Origin: Halorubrum sp. 48-1-W
GTDB taxonomy: Archaea > Halobacteriota > Halobacteria > Halobacteriales > Haloferacaceae
Length of the DNA stretch: 64,000 bases
Reading direction: 5' to 3'
Assembly: GCF_003287355.1 (NCBI RefSeq)
Contig: NZ_QMIM01000011.1
Location: 80,751-144,750 of the forward strand
The notes beneath the pieces were generated by a model, which saw nothing but the letters and a program-made list of their open reading frames with translations, was not told where the DNA came from and ran no database searches. The translations under genes were made by a program, and so were the position numbers. This document shows, piece after piece, positions 26,247 through 35,440 of this stretch. Positions within the stretch are counted from its first letter, which is position 1. The number at the start of each line of letters is the position of its first letter.

Positions 26247-26948
26247 ATGAAGACGAGCGGCGGCACGGACGCGATGAAACGACGCGCCGGCGAGTCGGCC
26301 GCGGAGACGGTCGACGGCGGCGACGTGGTCGGGCTGGGGACCGGCTCGACGGCCGCACACGCGATCCGTGCGATCGGCGAGCGCGTCGACGCCGGGCTCG
26401 ACGTCCGGGGCGTGGCGACCTCCTTCGCGAGCCGGGAACTCGCCATCGAGGAGCGGATCCCCCTCCTCGACCTCGACGAGGTCACCGGACCGGGAGCGGA
26501 CGGGATCGACGTCGCCATCGACGGAGCCGATCAGGTCGCCGACGGCGACCTGATCAAGGGCGGCGGGGGCGCACACGCCCGCGAGAAGCTCGTCGACTCG
26601 GCCGCCGACCGGTTCGTCGTCGTCGCCGACCCCTCGAAGGAGACCGCGGTCCTCGACCGCCCGGTTCCGGTGGAGGTCCTCCCGAGCGGTCGCGGCGTCG
26701 TCGCCGACGCGGTGCGGGCCGCCGGCGGCGAGGCGACGCTCCGGCGGGCCGAACGGAAGGACGGCCCCGTCGTCACCGACAACGGGAACCTCCTCCTGGA
26801 CTGTGCGTTCGGGTCGATCCCGGACCCGGAGGCGCTGGCTACGAGGCTCGCGGGCACGCCGGGCGTCGTCGAGCACGGACTGTTCGTCGGGCTCGTAGAC
26901 GAGATCCACGTCGGGACGGCCGACGGGGTTCGGGTTCGGACCCCGTGA
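26247..26948 (+). CDS. rpiA: ribose-5-phosphate isomerase A
   Basis: A 233-residue isomerase interconverting ribose 5-phosphate and ribulose 5-phosphate. Recognised by VVGLGTGSTAAHAI, GVATSFASRELA, DVAIDGADQVADGDLIKGGGGAHAREK (catalytic Asp and Lys region), VVVADPSKE and GNLLLDCAFG. The catalytic Glu lies in AHAREK. The start at 26247 has a GCCTTTTCAA element 23-32 nt upstream. It follows the orc1/cdc6 gene with a 75-bp gap. It supports ribose supply for nucleotides. Confidence 0.95.
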   Translation: MKTSGGTDAMKRRAGESAAETVDGGDVVGLGTGSTAAHAIRAIGERVDAGLDVRGVATSFASRELAIEERIPLLDLDEVTGPGADGIDVAIDGADQVADGDLIKGGGGAHAREKLVDSAADRFVVVADPSKETAVLDRPVPVEVLPSGRGVVADAVRAAGGEATLRRAERKDGPVVTDNGNLLLDCAFGSIPDPEALATRLAGTPGVVEHGLFVGLVDEIHVGTADGVRVRTP

Positions 26949-26993
26949 TCGGCCGAGAGTGACCGATAGCGGGCACTCACCGGGTCGATCGCG

Positions 26994-27003
26994 TCAAAAA
27001 AAC
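26994..27003 (-). terminator. T-tract terminator of the histone-fold gene
   Basis: A run of seven A on the plus strand (about 26995-27001) reads as a T-tract on the minus strand, about 20 nt after the stop codon of the DUF1931-type gene. Oligo-T tracts are archaeal termination signals. Confidence 0.5.
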
Positions 27004-27019
27004 GGCAGGGTCGGACGCC

Positions 27020-27187
27020 TTACAGGTCGCGAGGCTGGACCGTCTTTCGGTCGTTGGCCTCGGCGCGGCGTGCGGCGTCTTCGAGCAGCTCGTCCACTTC
27101 TTCGTCCAGCGCGTCGTAGAAGTCCGAAGCGACGTTCTTGTCGTCCAGGGCTTCCTTGACTGCCGCTTTGACAATGAGGTCTGCCAT
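27020..27187 (-). CDS. small histone-fold protein (DUF1931-type), 55 residues
   Basis: A short conserved gene below usual ORF cut-offs. It starts MADLIVKAAVKEALDDKNVA and ends KTVQPRDL. The pattern of a helix with AAVKEAL, a long acidic central helix (DALDEEVDELLEDAARRAEAN) and a terminal TVQPRDL matches the histone-fold/DUF1931 type, where the last motif resembles the histone 'RKTV...D' end. DNA binding or dimerisation is likely but not shown. A TATA-like TCTTATTAAC sits 24-33 nt upstream of ATG 27187 (minus strand 27211-27220), supporting a real leaderless gene. Confidence 0.85.
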   Translation of the reverse strand: MADLIVKAAVKEALDDKNVASDFYDALDEEVDELLEDAARRAEANDRKTVQPRDL

Positions 27188-27369
27188 GCGATCGGTGATA
27201 TCCGTTGGGAGTTAATAAGAGTTCCTGAATTCGCCCGCGAGGGGCGCCGTGCGGGCGGTTCACGGCGAGGGGGCGATAGGAGAGTATATATGTCTTTTGA
27301 AGCCGGAGGTCGGACGGAACGCCGACGCGGATCGACGGCTACGAACCCCTGCGTCCCGAGGAGTCGACC

Positions 27370-28200
27370 ATGCGCGAGGAACACGAGCACGGAACGGACG
27401 GTTCGCCGACGCGACGGACGTTGGAGGCGCTTTCGGCCGGCGAGATCGGCGTCGCGGAGGCGGAATCGCGGATCGCGGGGTACGCGACGACGGCTGTGGG
27501 TCGGTTCGACGCCGCCCGCGAGGACCGTCGCGGGATCCCCGAGGCGGTGCTCGCGGAGGGGAAACGCCCCGCGGAGACCGCCGCGCTGGCGACGACGGCG
27601 CTCGAGACGACGGGACGGGCGCTCGTGACCCGGGCGAGCCCCGACCACGCGGCGGCGGTCAGGGAGGCGGTGGGGGACGTCGCGCCGGACGCCGCGGTCG
27701 ACCACGACGAGGTGACCCGAACCGTCGTCGTCCACACCGACGGGTACGAACGGCCCGCGCTCGCCGCGACCGTCGCGGTCGTGACCGCGGGGACCGCCGA
27801 CGCGCCGGTGGCGGGCGAGGCGGAAGTCGTCGCCCGGGAGGTCGGCGCGAGGATCGACCGGATCGAGGACGTGGGCGTCGCGAACATCGACCGCCTGCTC
27901 GACCAGATCGAGCGGATCCGGGAGGCTGACGTGGTCGTCGTCGCCGCCGGCCGGGAAGGGGCGCTTCCCACGGTGGTCGCCGGGCTCGTGGCCGCGCCCG
28001 TGATCGCCGTGCCGGTCTCGACGGGCTACGGCGAGGGCGGCGAGGGCGCTGCCGCGCTCGCCGGAGCGCTCCAGTCGTGTACCGTCCTCACGACGGTGAA
28101 CGTCGACGCCGGGTTCGTCGCCGGCGCGCAGGCGGGACTGATCGCCCGCGCGATCGACCGGGGCGGCGTCGACGGCGAGGGCGTCGACGGCGACGAGTGA
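27370..28200 (+). CDS. larB: LarB-type nickel-pincer cofactor biosynthesis protein
   Basis: A 276-residue protein of the PurE-like LarB family. LarB carboxylates and hydrolyses nicotinic acid adenine dinucleotide as the first step to the nickel-pincer cofactor of lactate racemase. Diagnostic blocks are RRGIPEAVLAEGKRP, VVTAGTADAPVAGEA, VVVAAGREGALPTVVAGLVAAPVIAVPVSTGYGEGGEGAAAL and CTVLTTVNVDAGFVAGA. No larA, larC or larE is in the window, so the cofactor pathway is completed elsewhere or LarB has another role. The GIY-YIG gene follows after 6 bp. Confidence 0.9.
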   Translation: MREEHEHGTDGSPTRRTLEALSAGEIGVAEAESRIAGYATTAVGRFDAAREDRRGIPEAVLAEGKRPAETAALATTALETTGRALVTRASPDHAAAVREAVGDVAPDAAVDHDEVTRTVVVHTDGYERPALAATVAVVTAGTADAPVAGEAEVVAREVGARIDRIEDVGVANIDRLLDQIERIREADVVVVAAGREGALPTVVAGLVAAPVIAVPVSTGYGEGGEGAAALAGALQSCTVLTTVNVDAGFVAGAQAGLIARAIDRGGVDGEGVDGDE

Positions 28201-28206
28201 CCGGCC

Positions 28207-28455
28207 ATGGCCGACCACCACGTCTACGTGCTCGAGTGTGCCGACGGCACCCTCTACACCGGCTACACCACCGACGTGGAGCGTCGGGTCGCCGAACACG
28301 ACGCCGGCGAGGGGGCCAAATACACCCGGGGGCGGACCCCCGTGACCCTGCGACACGTGGAGTCGTTCAACTCGCGGTCGATGGCGATGTCGCGCGAGCA
28401 CGCGATCAAGTCGTTGTCGCGTGCGGAGAAGGAGGAACTGATCGACGAGGGGTGA
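28207..28455 (+). CDS. GIY-YIG nuclease-domain protein
   Basis: An 82-residue stand-alone GIY-YIG domain of the UPF0213/YhbQ type. It starts [28 protein letters not shown], which has the paired VYVL...TGYT version of the motif and the conserved Arg, then [30 protein letters not shown] with the catalytic-Glu region. Such small proteins probably cleave or bind DNA; the cellular role is unclear. Its 3' end lies in an 18-bp tandem repeat. Confidence 0.9.
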   Translation: MADHHVYVLECADGTLYTGYTTDVERRVAEHDAGEGAKYTRGRTPVTLRHVESFNSRSMAMSREHAIKSLSRAEKEELIDEG

Positions 28456-28496
28456 GCGCGCGACGAGGGGTGAGCGCGCGACGAGGGGTGAGCGCG
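28443..28496. repeat. 18-bp tandem repeat, 3 perfect copies, across the GIY-YIG stop codon
   Basis: Unit CGACGAGGGGTGAGCGCG at 28443-28460, 28461-28478 and 28479-28496. The first copy contains the last codons and TGA of the gene, so the other two look like duplications of the gene's own 3' end. The repeat leads directly to the 3' end of convergent hisG. Confidence 0.95.
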
Positions 28497-28515
28497 GCGG
28501 TAGCCGAGGAGAGCG

Positions 28516-29406
28516 CTACTCGACGAGCCGTTCTATCTCGGTGACCAGGATGCCGCTCGCGCCGACCGCCTTCAGCTCCGAGATGGTCGCGAAGACGTCG
28601 CGCTCCTCGACGACGGCGTGGACCGCGACCATGCCGTTCCCCTCCGCGTCGGCCTCGACGTCCATCACGGTCGGGCCGCCGAGCCCGGGGATCACGTCCT
28701 TCACCTCCTCGAGCCGTCCCTTCGGCGCGTTCATCATCAGGTAGCGCCGGCCGTCGGCGGCCAGCACGGACTCGAAGGCCGTGGTCACCTGCTCGACCTT
28801 CGGGTCGTCGACGACGTCCGGGCGGGCGAACAGCCGGACCGAGGAGTCGAGCACGTCGTCGAGCACGGCGAGGCGGTTCACCTTCAGCGTCGTCCCCGTC
28901 GAGGTGATGTCGACGATGGCGTCGGCCATCTCGACGTGGGGGGTCAGCTCCGTCGCGCCGGTGACGGTGACCACGTCGGCGTCGACGCCCATCCGGTCGA
29001 GGTAGTCCCGGGTGACGGCCGGGAACTCGGTGGCGACCGTCTTCCCCGAAAGGTCCTCGACGGTCGCCACCTCGCCGTCCTCCGGCGCGGCGAGGACGAG
29101 CCGACAGGAGCCGTACCCCAGGTCCAGGAGATCGACGAGGTCGTCCTCGGACGCGTCCGCGGGATCCGCAACGACGCCGCCGGACTCGGCGGCCTGATCG
29201 AGGCCGGTGACGCCGAGGTCGGCCGCGCCGTCGCGGACGTACTCGGGGATGTCGGCCGCCCGGACGTAGAGGACCGTCACGTCCTCGTCGACCGTGTCGG
29301 CGTACAGCTGTCGGTCGGCGGTCTCCGCGACGTGGAGCCCGGCGCGCTCCAGAAGCGAGAGCGTCGGTTCGTGTAGGCGACCCTTGTTGGGGACGGCGAT
29401 GCGCAT
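28516..29406 (-). CDS. hisG: ATP phosphoribosyltransferase, long form
   Basis: The first enzyme of histidine synthesis, condensing ATP and PRPP. At 296 residues it is the long HisG form with a C-terminal ACT-like regulatory domain for histidine feedback. Key blocks: [83 protein letters not shown] (PRPP loop) and [23 protein letters not shown]. The ATG at 29406 is the family start. Single transcription unit by context. Confidence 0.96.
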   Translation of the reverse strand: MRIAVPNKGRLHEPTLSLLERAGLHVAETADRQLYADTVDEDVTVLYVRAADIPEYVRDGAADLGVTGLDQAAESGGVVADPADASEDDLVDLLDLGYGSCRLVLAAPEDGEVATVEDLSGKTVATEFPAVTRDYLDRMGVDADVVTVTGATELTPHVEMADAIVDITSTGTTLKVNRLAVLDDVLDSSVRLFARPDVVDDPKVEQVTTAFESVLAADGRRYLMMNAPKGRLEEVKDVIPGLGGPTVMDVEADAEGNGMVAVHAVVEERDVFATISELKAVGASGILVTEIERLVE

Positions 29407-29535
29407 ACGGAGAGCGTCGCGGGGGGACGGGGAAACGTTTTCGTCCGGTGGCTCGGTCGCTGCGAACCCGAGACCGACGGCGGATCCGGGATATCGGACG
29501 AGCTACGTGCGAGTTAGCGCGCTAATATACGCTAT

Positions 29536-29552
29536 CTTATATACTTATAAAA
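29536..29552 (+). promoter_or_regulatory. TATA region of the 636-residue lipoprotein gene
   Basis: CTTATATACTTATAAAA; its CTTATATA part is 25-32 nt before the ATG at 29568. Confidence 0.6.
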
Positions 29553-29567
29553 CGTTATGAATATGGC

Positions 29568-31478
29568 ATGAGTACAAAACCCACCGCCGCGAGACGCCGA
29601 ACCGGAGGCCGTACCGACGGACTCGGACCGACGAGACGGGCGGTTCTCGCCGCCGGTGGGGTAGTCGCGCTCGGCGGGCTCGCGGGGTGTTCCGGCCTCG
29701 ACGGACTGGTGGACCGCGCCGGCGAGCAGGTGCTCGGGACGACGGTCTCCACGCCGGCGGCGTTTTACGTCGGACGGCCGTCGGTAGACGGGTTCGCGGG
29801 CGGCGCCGGCGACGACGGAAGCAGCGGCCAGACGCAGGTCCGCCGAACCGGTCCGGTCGAGGTCGCATACGTGCCGGCGACGGCTCGGGCCGACTCCCGG
29901 GAGATCGAACTCGAAGGCTTTTCGACAAGTGGGGTGACGAAAGCCCGGGATTACAACTCCTCGCGCTCGAACAAACCCAGCTCGGAGTGGTGGGCCGGTC
30001 CCGACGACGACATCGACGACGCCGACGATGACGCAGACGGCATTCTGGACGTCGAACTCGAGTTGCTGGGCCACGTCGTGACCGCACAGGGCGCCGTGGA
30101 CAGACGCGCTCCGGACGAAGCGAGACGCGCCCTCGACGCGTTTATCGACGCCACCGTGAACGCTCTCAGACCGGCCCTCGACAAGTGCGGGACCGGCGTC
30201 TGTGAGACGGTCCGTGAGAACTCCGAGATCCGAGAGCAGGGAATCCGGAACGCACGCCGGGGCGTCGAGGACGCCAACTGGGCCGTGGCGGTGCGAGAGC
30301 TCGCGGGCGTCGAGGAGATCGTCCTCGGAGACATCGAGCGGCTCGACGACCTCCTCGTCGAACGTCGCCCCGGGCGACCGCGGTTCATCGATGTTATCGA
30401 GTACCTGCGAGGCACGCCGACCGTCGGCGAGCGCTTCACCGTCAGCCTGCCCGACGCCAGGCTGCCGGGCGATCTCGGCTCGCTGGCCGAGGAACTCACG
30501 CCGGGACGCGTGCTCAGCTACTTCGCCGCGTCGTACGAGGAGGGCGGCAAGCGGGCGCCGTTTCACGATCGGTACGGCGCGAGCGGCGTCTCGTACGACG
30601 AGGAGGGCTGTATCCGGCTCGACGGCCCCGTCTCGTTCCATCGGGACATCTCCTGTGGGACGATACTCTCGGCCGAACTCGACACGTACCGCACCGAGAA
30701 CCGGGGTATCGTCGGCTACAGCACCGAGGGCGGTGCCGTGGTGAGCGGCGCGCCCGCGTCGGCCGACACCGACGGGAAGTGCGTCTTCGTCGCGGCCGAC
30801 GGCACCCTCCGCGAGCCCGAGACGCTCGACTCGTGGGGCGAGATCATCCTGGGTGAGGACAGGGATATGGTGATGCCGGGAGACGGCGACGTCTCAGTGA
30901 GCCCGACACTCGTCTGTCCCGTGGCCGTGACGCCTGCGGACTGCCCGTGTCCGTTACCCGGGTTGTTCTACGTCCGGCGGATCGTCCGCGACGATCAACT
31001 CGTCTTCGCCGGCGGGTGGATCCTCGACGAGGGCGCACTGTACGAGGATTCGGTGACCCTCCTCTTCGACGAGGGGCCGACCGAGGTCGCGAGCGTGGCC
31101 CCGGAAGACATCGAGAGCGATGACTACGACGACCGCGTCGTCGAGGGGTTCTCCCGCGACCGGAGCCGATACGGGTCGGCGATCGGTAGCGCTCGGGTAC
31201 AGGGAACCGAGATGAACAAGGCGGAACTGATCGAGGCGATGGCGTCGCACGCGTTGACGCAGACCGATACGGGGCGGAAGGGACTCAACGCCGTGAACGT
31301 CAAGATACTCGGCAGACAGGGAGACGATGACGGCGACGAGGGGCCGACCTACGCGAGCGCAACCGCCTTGGACGCCCCGCTCGTCCATCTGGCCGGAGCC
31401 GGAGAGCGATCGCCGGACGAGAATATCGGGCTGTTGTTGCGAGGTATCGATAAGAAAGATATCCGCAGGGGGATGTGA
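29568..31478 (+). CDS. large hypothetical Tat lipoprotein
   Basis: A 636-residue secreted protein of unknown function. A twin-arginine signal (PTRRAVLAAGG, Arg 23-24) and lipobox GLAGC (Cys41) indicate Tat export and lipid anchoring. The mature part has no recognised domain. Visible features: an Asp-rich segment DDDIDDADDDADG near residue 150, a helical region with paired cysteines (DKCGTGVCETV), a second Cys-rich piece (LVCPVAVTPADCPCPLPGLF), and an acidic C-terminus. The cysteines might form disulfides or bind metal outside the cell. The gene is flanked by hisG and uvrB, which give no clue. Confidence 0.7.
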   Translation: MSTKPTAARRRTGGRTDGLGPTRRAVLAAGGVVALGGLAGCSGLDGLVDRAGEQVLGTTVSTPAAFYVGRPSVDGFAGGAGDDGSSGQTQVRRTGPVEVAYVPATARADSREIELEGFSTSGVTKARDYNSSRSNKPSSEWWAGPDDDIDDADDDADGILDVELELLGHVVTAQGAVDRRAPDEARRALDAFIDATVNALRPALDKCGTGVCETVRENSEIREQGIRNARRGVEDANWAVAVRELAGVEEIVLGDIERLDDLLVERRPGRPRFIDVIEYLRGTPTVGERFTVSLPDARLPGDLGSLAEELTPGRVLSYFAASYEEGGKRAPFHDRYGASGVSYDEEGCIRLDGPVSFHRDISCGTILSAELDTYRTENRGIVGYSTEGGAVVSGAPASADTDGKCVFVAADGTLREPETLDSWGEIILGEDRDMVMPGDGDVSVSPTLVCPVAVTPADCPCPLPGLFYVRRIVRDDQLVFAGGWILDEGALYEDSVTLLFDEGPTEVASVAPEDIESDDYDDRVVEGFSRDRSRYGSAIGSARVQGTEMNKAELIEAMASHALTQTDTGRKGLNAVNVKILGRQGDDDGDEGPTYASATALDAPLVHLAGAGERSPDENIGLLLRGIDKKDIRRGM

Positions 31479-31550
31479 CCGCTCGCACGGGACCGCGCCG
31501 CCGTCGATCCCCGCGCCGCTCAAGTGCCTCCATCGCCAACGACGCGTATC

Positions 31551-33605
31551 GTGAGCGACGCCGACTCCCCCCTCTCGGAGGACCGCCCGACCGTCGACCG
31601 CCCCCTCCGCGTCGACGCCCCGTTCGAGCCCGCGGGCGACCAGCCCGAGGCGATCCAGGAACTCGTCGAGGGGTTCGAGTCGGGCGCGGACACGCAGACC
31701 CTCCTCGGCGTGACCGGCTCCGGAAAGACCAACACCGTCTCGTGGGTCGCCGAGGAGTTGGACCGGCCGACCCTCGTGTTGGCCCACAACAAGACGCTCG
31801 CGGCCCAGCTGTACGAGGAGTTCCGCGAGCTGTTCCCGGACAACGCCGTCGAGTACTTCGTCTCCTACTACAACTACTACCAGCCGGAGGCGTACGTCGA
31901 GCAGACGGACACGTTCATCGACAAGGAGATGTCGATAAACGAGGAGATCGACCGCCTGCGCCACTCCGCGACGCGCTCGCTGCTCACCCGCGACGACGTG
32001 ATCGTGGTCGCCTCGGTGTCGGCCATCTACGGACTCGGCGACCCGGGGAACTACCGCGACATGGCGCTCCGCTTAGCGGTCGGCGAGGCGGTCGGTCGCG
32101 AGGAGCTGCTCGCCCGGCTCGTCGACCTGAACTACGAGCGCAACGACGTGGACTTCACGCAGGGCACGTTCCGCGTGCGCGGCGACACCGTCGAGATCTA
32201 CCCGATGTACGGCCGGTACGCGGTCCGGGTCGAGCTGTGGGGCGAGGAGATCGATCGCATGCTCAAGGTCGACCCGATGAAAGGCGAGGTCGTCTCCGAG
32301 GAGCCCGCGGTGATGCTCCACCCGGCGGAGCACTACTCGATCCCGGACGACCAGCTGGAACAGGCGATCGCCGAGATCGAGTCGCTGATGGAGAAGCGGG
32401 TCGGCTACTTCGAGCGCCAGGGCGACCTCGTCGCGGCCCAGCGCATCGAGGAGCGCACCACCTTCGACCTCGAGATGCTCCGCGAGGCGGGCTACTGTTC
32501 GGGCATCGAGAACTACTCCGTCCACATGGACGACCGCGACCCCGGCGACGCCCCCTACACGCTCCTCGACTACTTCCCCGACGACTTCCTCACCGTCATC
32601 GACGAGTCCCACCAGACGATCCCCCAGATCAAAGGGCAGTACGAGGGCGACAAGTCGCGAAAGGACTCGCTCGTCGAGAACGGGTTCCGGCTCCCGACCG
32701 CCTACGACAACCGCCCGCTGACGTTCGAGGAGTTCGAGGAGAAGACCGACCGGACGCTGTACGTCTCCGCGACGCCGAGCGAGTACGAACGCGAGGAGTC
32801 GGCGAACGTCGTCGAACAGATCGTCCGCCCCACCCACCTCGTCGACCCGAAGGTGGAGGTGACGGGCGCGACCGGGCAGGTCGAGGACCTCCTCGAACGC
32901 GTCGACGAGCGGATCGACCGCGACGAGCGCGTCCTCGTCACCACGCTCACGAAGCGCATGGCCGAGGACCTCACGGAGTACTTCGAGGAGGCCGGGGTCG
33001 ACGTGGCGTACATGCACGACGAGACGGACACCCTGGAGCGACACGAGATCATCCGCGACCTCCGGCTCGGCAACATCGACGTGCTCGTCGGGATCAACCT
33101 GCTCCGAGAGGGGCTCGACATCCCCGAGGTGAGCCTCGTCGCCATCCTCGACGCCGACCAGGAGGGATTCTTACGCTCGACCACCACCCTCGTCCAGACG
33201 ATGGGGCGGGCAGCCCGCAACGTCAACGGCGAGGTGGTCCTCTACGCGGACCGGGTCACCGACTCGATGGAGCAGGCGATCGAGGAGACCCAGCGTCGCC
33301 GGGAGATCCAACTGGCGTACAACGCCGAGCACGGCTACGAGGCGACCACCATCGACAAGCCGGTCGGCGAGACCAACCTCCCGGGCTCGAAGACGGACAC
33401 GAGCGGCGTCAGCGTCGGCGACGTGGAGAGCGAGGACGAAGCGAAAGCGCAGATCGAGGCGCTCGAAGACCGGATGAACGAGGCCGCGAGCAACCTGGAG
33501 TTCGAGCTGGCCGCGGACATCCGCGACCGGATCGCGGAGCTACGCCGGGCGTTCGAGCTCGACGGCGACGAGGAGGGCGTGCCCGCGCCGATGCTTGACG
33601 AGTAG
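31551..33605 (+). CDS. uvrB: excinuclease ABC subunit B
   Basis: UvrB, 684 residues, the damage-verifying helicase of nucleotide excision repair. It has Walker [14 protein letters not shown], the beta-hairpin region [23 protein letters not shown], the DEAD-like [12 protein letters not shown], helicase motifs [31 protein letters not shown] and GRAARN, and a C-terminal UVR motif ([31 protein letters not shown]) for UvrC contact. GTG 31551 was chosen as the start because it gives a short Asp-rich N-terminus before [11 protein letters not shown]. Bacterial-type NER genes are common in haloarchaea. Confidence 0.97.
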   Translation: MSDADSPLSEDRPTVDRPLRVDAPFEPAGDQPEAIQELVEGFESGADTQTLLGVTGSGKTNTVSWVAEELDRPTLVLAHNKTLAAQLYEEFRELFPDNAVEYFVSYYNYYQPEAYVEQTDTFIDKEMSINEEIDRLRHSATRSLLTRDDVIVVASVSAIYGLGDPGNYRDMALRLAVGEAVGREELLARLVDLNYERNDVDFTQGTFRVRGDTVEIYPMYGRYAVRVELWGEEIDRMLKVDPMKGEVVSEEPAVMLHPAEHYSIPDDQLEQAIAEIESLMEKRVGYFERQGDLVAAQRIEERTTFDLEMLREAGYCSGIENYSVHMDDRDPGDAPYTLLDYFPDDFLTVIDESHQTIPQIKGQYEGDKSRKDSLVENGFRLPTAYDNRPLTFEEFEEKTDRTLYVSATPSEYEREESANVVEQIVRPTHLVDPKVEVTGATGQVEDLLERVDERIDRDERVLVTTLTKRMAEDLTEYFEEAGVDVAYMHDETDTLERHEIIRDLRLGNIDVLVGINLLREGLDIPEVSLVAILDADQEGFLRSTTTLVQTMGRAARNVNGEVVLYADRVTDSMEQAIEETQRRREIQLAYNAEHGYEATTIDKPVGETNLPGSKTDTSGVSVGDVESEDEAKAQIEALEDRMNEAASNLEFELAADIRDRIAELRRAFELDGDEEGVPAPMLDE

Positions 33606-33759
33606 CGGGGGCGGGCGGTTTCGGGACGAAAACCGATCCGGGGCGACACGATCGGTTGCCTCGAGGGGGTATCGGCCGCCGGTGAGAGACCGATACCAAA
33701 TATCACGCTGGCGAGTCGGGGCGACGGAGTTTTCATCCGCGAGCGACCGACCGGGGAGC

Positions 33760-34287
33760 ATGTACCGTCGCGCGCTCGTGGTCGGCGCGCTCGCCGTCGC
33801 GACCGCGGGGTGTACGGACCGGCTCCACGACCTCGCGGCGTCGACCCCGCGGGACCTCGCGGTTGCGAGCCGATACGTGGACGACGACCCGCTCGTTCCC
33901 GCGGAGAGCGTGCGCGCACAGCCGCCGGGCCTCCCGACACACGCCCTCGCGTTTCGGTCGTCGACGGGGGCAAAGCGGGCGATCCTCGGGGACGCGGAGC
34001 GGACGCTGTCGTTCGTCGACGCGACGCCGTTCGTCGACGACGGGGGCGACGCCGTGCTCGTGGTGCTCCAGCGGCTGGCTCCGCCGGGGCTCGACGTCCG
34101 GCTCGGGTCGGTGAGCCGGATCGGCGACCGCGCGCTGCGGGTCACGGCCGACGAGATCGGCCACCGGCCGGGCGACGAGGACGACCCCGCGGTCCACACG
34201 CTCCTCGTCCGCCTGGCCGACGGGCGCGGGCAACCGGAGCGCGTCGTCGTCTCGGTCGAGGGCGACCGGGCGGGCGTGACGGTGTGA
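33760..34287 (+). CDS. hypothetical lipoprotein
   Basis: A 175-residue protein with a short signal sequence and lipobox VATAGC (Cys18): MYRRALVVGALAVATAGCTDR. The remainder is a compact soluble domain with no recognised motif. The ATG at 33760 is preceded by a GTTTTCATCC element about 23-32 nt upstream. Its stop codon lies inside a 24-bp tandem repeat that continues downstream. Confidence 0.7.
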   Translation: MYRRALVVGALAVATAGCTDRLHDLAASTPRDLAVASRYVDDDPLVPAESVRAQPPGLPTHALAFRSSTGAKRAILGDAERTLSFVDATPFVDDGGDAVLVVLQRLAPPGLDVRLGSVSRIGDRALRVTADEIGHRPGDEDDPAVHTLLVRLADGRGQPERVVVSVEGDRAGVTV

Positions 34288-34336
34288 CACCGCGCCGGCG
34301 TGACGGTGTGACACCGCGCCGGCGTGACGGTGTGAC
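34273..34336. repeat. 24-bp tandem repeat, 2.7 copies, across the lipoprotein stop codon
   Basis: Unit GGCGTGACGGTGTGACACCG plus CGCC at 34273-34296 and 34297-34320, with a 16-bp partial copy at 34321-34336. The first copy encodes the last residues and TGA, so the gene's 3' end was duplicated downstream. Confidence 0.95.
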
Positions 34337-34401
34337 GTCTCCCCCGCCGGTCTCGGCTCCGTCCCGCGACCGCTTTGTGCCCCGGCGGCCTTCCGGTCGG
34401 T

Positions 34402-34896
34402 ATGGCCACCCTACGCCGTCGCCTCCTCGGACTCGGGCTGCTCGCTGTCGGCGTCGCCGCCTTCGCGACCGCGGCGACCGTCGCGCCCACGGTCGTCCCC
34501 GGCTCGGCGACCGCGTCCGGCGACCCCGACCTCGTCGTCCCGTCTCCGACCTCGCTTCTGGCCGCGCCCGGGCTCGGCGCTGTCGGCGCGCTGGCGCTCG
34601 GCACGGGGGTCGGCACCGACGTCGGGGCACCCTTCGCCGCGTTCGCCGCCTCGGAGGGACTCGCGACGCTACGCGCCGGTCCCCCCGCCACGGTCGCGGC
34701 CGGCACTCTCGCCGGCGGCGCGGTGGCACCCGTCGTGCGCGCGTCGACCACGGAAGACACGATCGCGCTGCTCGCCGGCGCGGTCCTGCTACTCGCGTCG
34801 GTCGCGGTCGCGTCGGCCGATCCGCTCGCGCTCGTCGCCGGCGTCCTCGCGGTCGGCGCGCTGTGGGCGGTCGATCCGGTGAACTGGCGGCCTTAA
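34402..34896 (+). CDS. hypothetical Ala/Val/Gly-rich membrane protein
   Basis: A 164-residue, strongly hydrophobic protein, starting MATLRRRLLGLGLLAVGVAAF. Four to five membrane segments are plausible (about residues 8-28, 56-72, 82-100, 100-118, 126-155). No motif recognised. ATG 34402 follows the positively charged start typical of a first helix. Downstream lies the decayed stomatin fragment and the RNR insert. Confidence 0.65.
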   Translation: MATLRRRLLGLGLLAVGVAAFATAATVAPTVVPGSATASGDPDLVVPSPTSLLAAPGLGAVGALALGTGVGTDVGAPFAAFAASEGLATLRAGPPATVAAGTLAGGAVAPVVRASTTEDTIALLAGAVLLLASVAVASADPLALVAGVLAVGALWAVDPVNWRP

Positions 34897-34928
34897 GTGG
34901 TGGCTCGCCCCCGCACCGACCTCCGTTA

Positions 34929-35050
34929 TCAGCTCCCGAGCCGCTCGCTCTCGGTCACTAACTCGATGTCGTGGTCGGCCTCGCGGGTCTCGCCCCCCGG
35001 CGGGCGAGGTCGACATCGTCCGAGTCTCACGTCTCGTCGGTCTCTCGCTC
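34929..35050 (-). pseudogene. fragment of a second stomatin (SPFH) gene 3' end
   Basis: On the minus strand this encodes a tail ending READHDIELVTESERLGS and stop (34931-34929), matching the intact protein's READRDIELETESERPGT. At the DNA level about 27 nearly identical bases (CTCGATGTCG.GGTCGGCCTC) and the blocks GCGAGGTCGAC and CGTCTCGTCGGTC are shared with 38376-38490. The reading frame breaks upstream of the tail and the rest of the gene is missing. Confidence 0.75.
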
Positions 35051-35274
35051 GCGCCCGGTTCCGGGTTCGCGCTTCTCGCCGAACTGCTCGACGGGACCTC
35101 CGCGATCGGACTCGCGTGGGGGCTTGACGCTACCAGTTGGGCACTGTAGCGACCACCCGTAACCGGAGATCACCACTCAGTCTCCGTCTCGGCACCGTCC
35201 GTTCGTGGATCGGAGGAACGACTCTGCCCTCAGCATGAAAGCTAATTTGTTATACTACAATTTTGTTGGTAATA

Positions 35275-35282
35275 CTTATAAC
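35275..35282 (+). promoter_or_regulatory. probable TATA box of the nrdBA operon
   Basis: CTTATAAC in an AT-rich stretch. A transcript starting about 25 nt downstream would have a leader of roughly 130 nt before nrdB, unlike the leaderless genes around it. Confidence 0.45.
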
Positions 35283-35429
35283 AGTGGAGTCAGTGGGATC
35301 CGATACGGTTCACACGGCTAAACTCACGTTACGCTGTAAGACCGTCTCCCGAGCGACACGACTGCGGTCGGACTCACCAGACTGATGCGAGACAGTGGCA
35401 GAGGCAATCCAACGCAATCGGTCACGTTT

Positions 35430-35436
35430 GAGGTGG
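35430..35436 (+). promoter_or_regulatory. Shine-Dalgarno sequence of nrdB
   Basis: GAGGTGG, four bases before ATG 35441. Together with the long leader it fixes this start and shows SD-led initiation, which differs from the leaderless neighbours. Confidence 0.55.
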
Positions 35437-35440
35437 CCAA

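Larger units (their letters stand above)
34897..35440. other. intergenic stretch before nrdB: gene debris, promoter and long leader
   Basis: The left part (34929-~35050) is a decayed copy of the 3' end of the stomatin gene. In the plus frame, 35011-35149 reads as a hydrophobic tail (VSRLVGLSLAPGSGFALLAELL...), possibly the end of a lost membrane gene, but this overlaps the stomatin debris and is weak. From 35235 the DNA becomes AT-rich and holds the nrdB promoter; 35285-35440 is an untranslated leader without a recognised riboswitch fold. Confidence 0.55.

Noticed and set aside
35011..35149. C-terminal remnant of a second membrane gene in the plus frame
   Set aside because: The hydrophobic tail is suggestive but overlaps the better supported stomatin fragment and has no upstream part.
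35283..35440. Riboswitch in the nrdB leader
   Set aside because: No cobalamin-box or other recognisable conserved core; the enzyme is class I, so a cobalamin switch is not expected.
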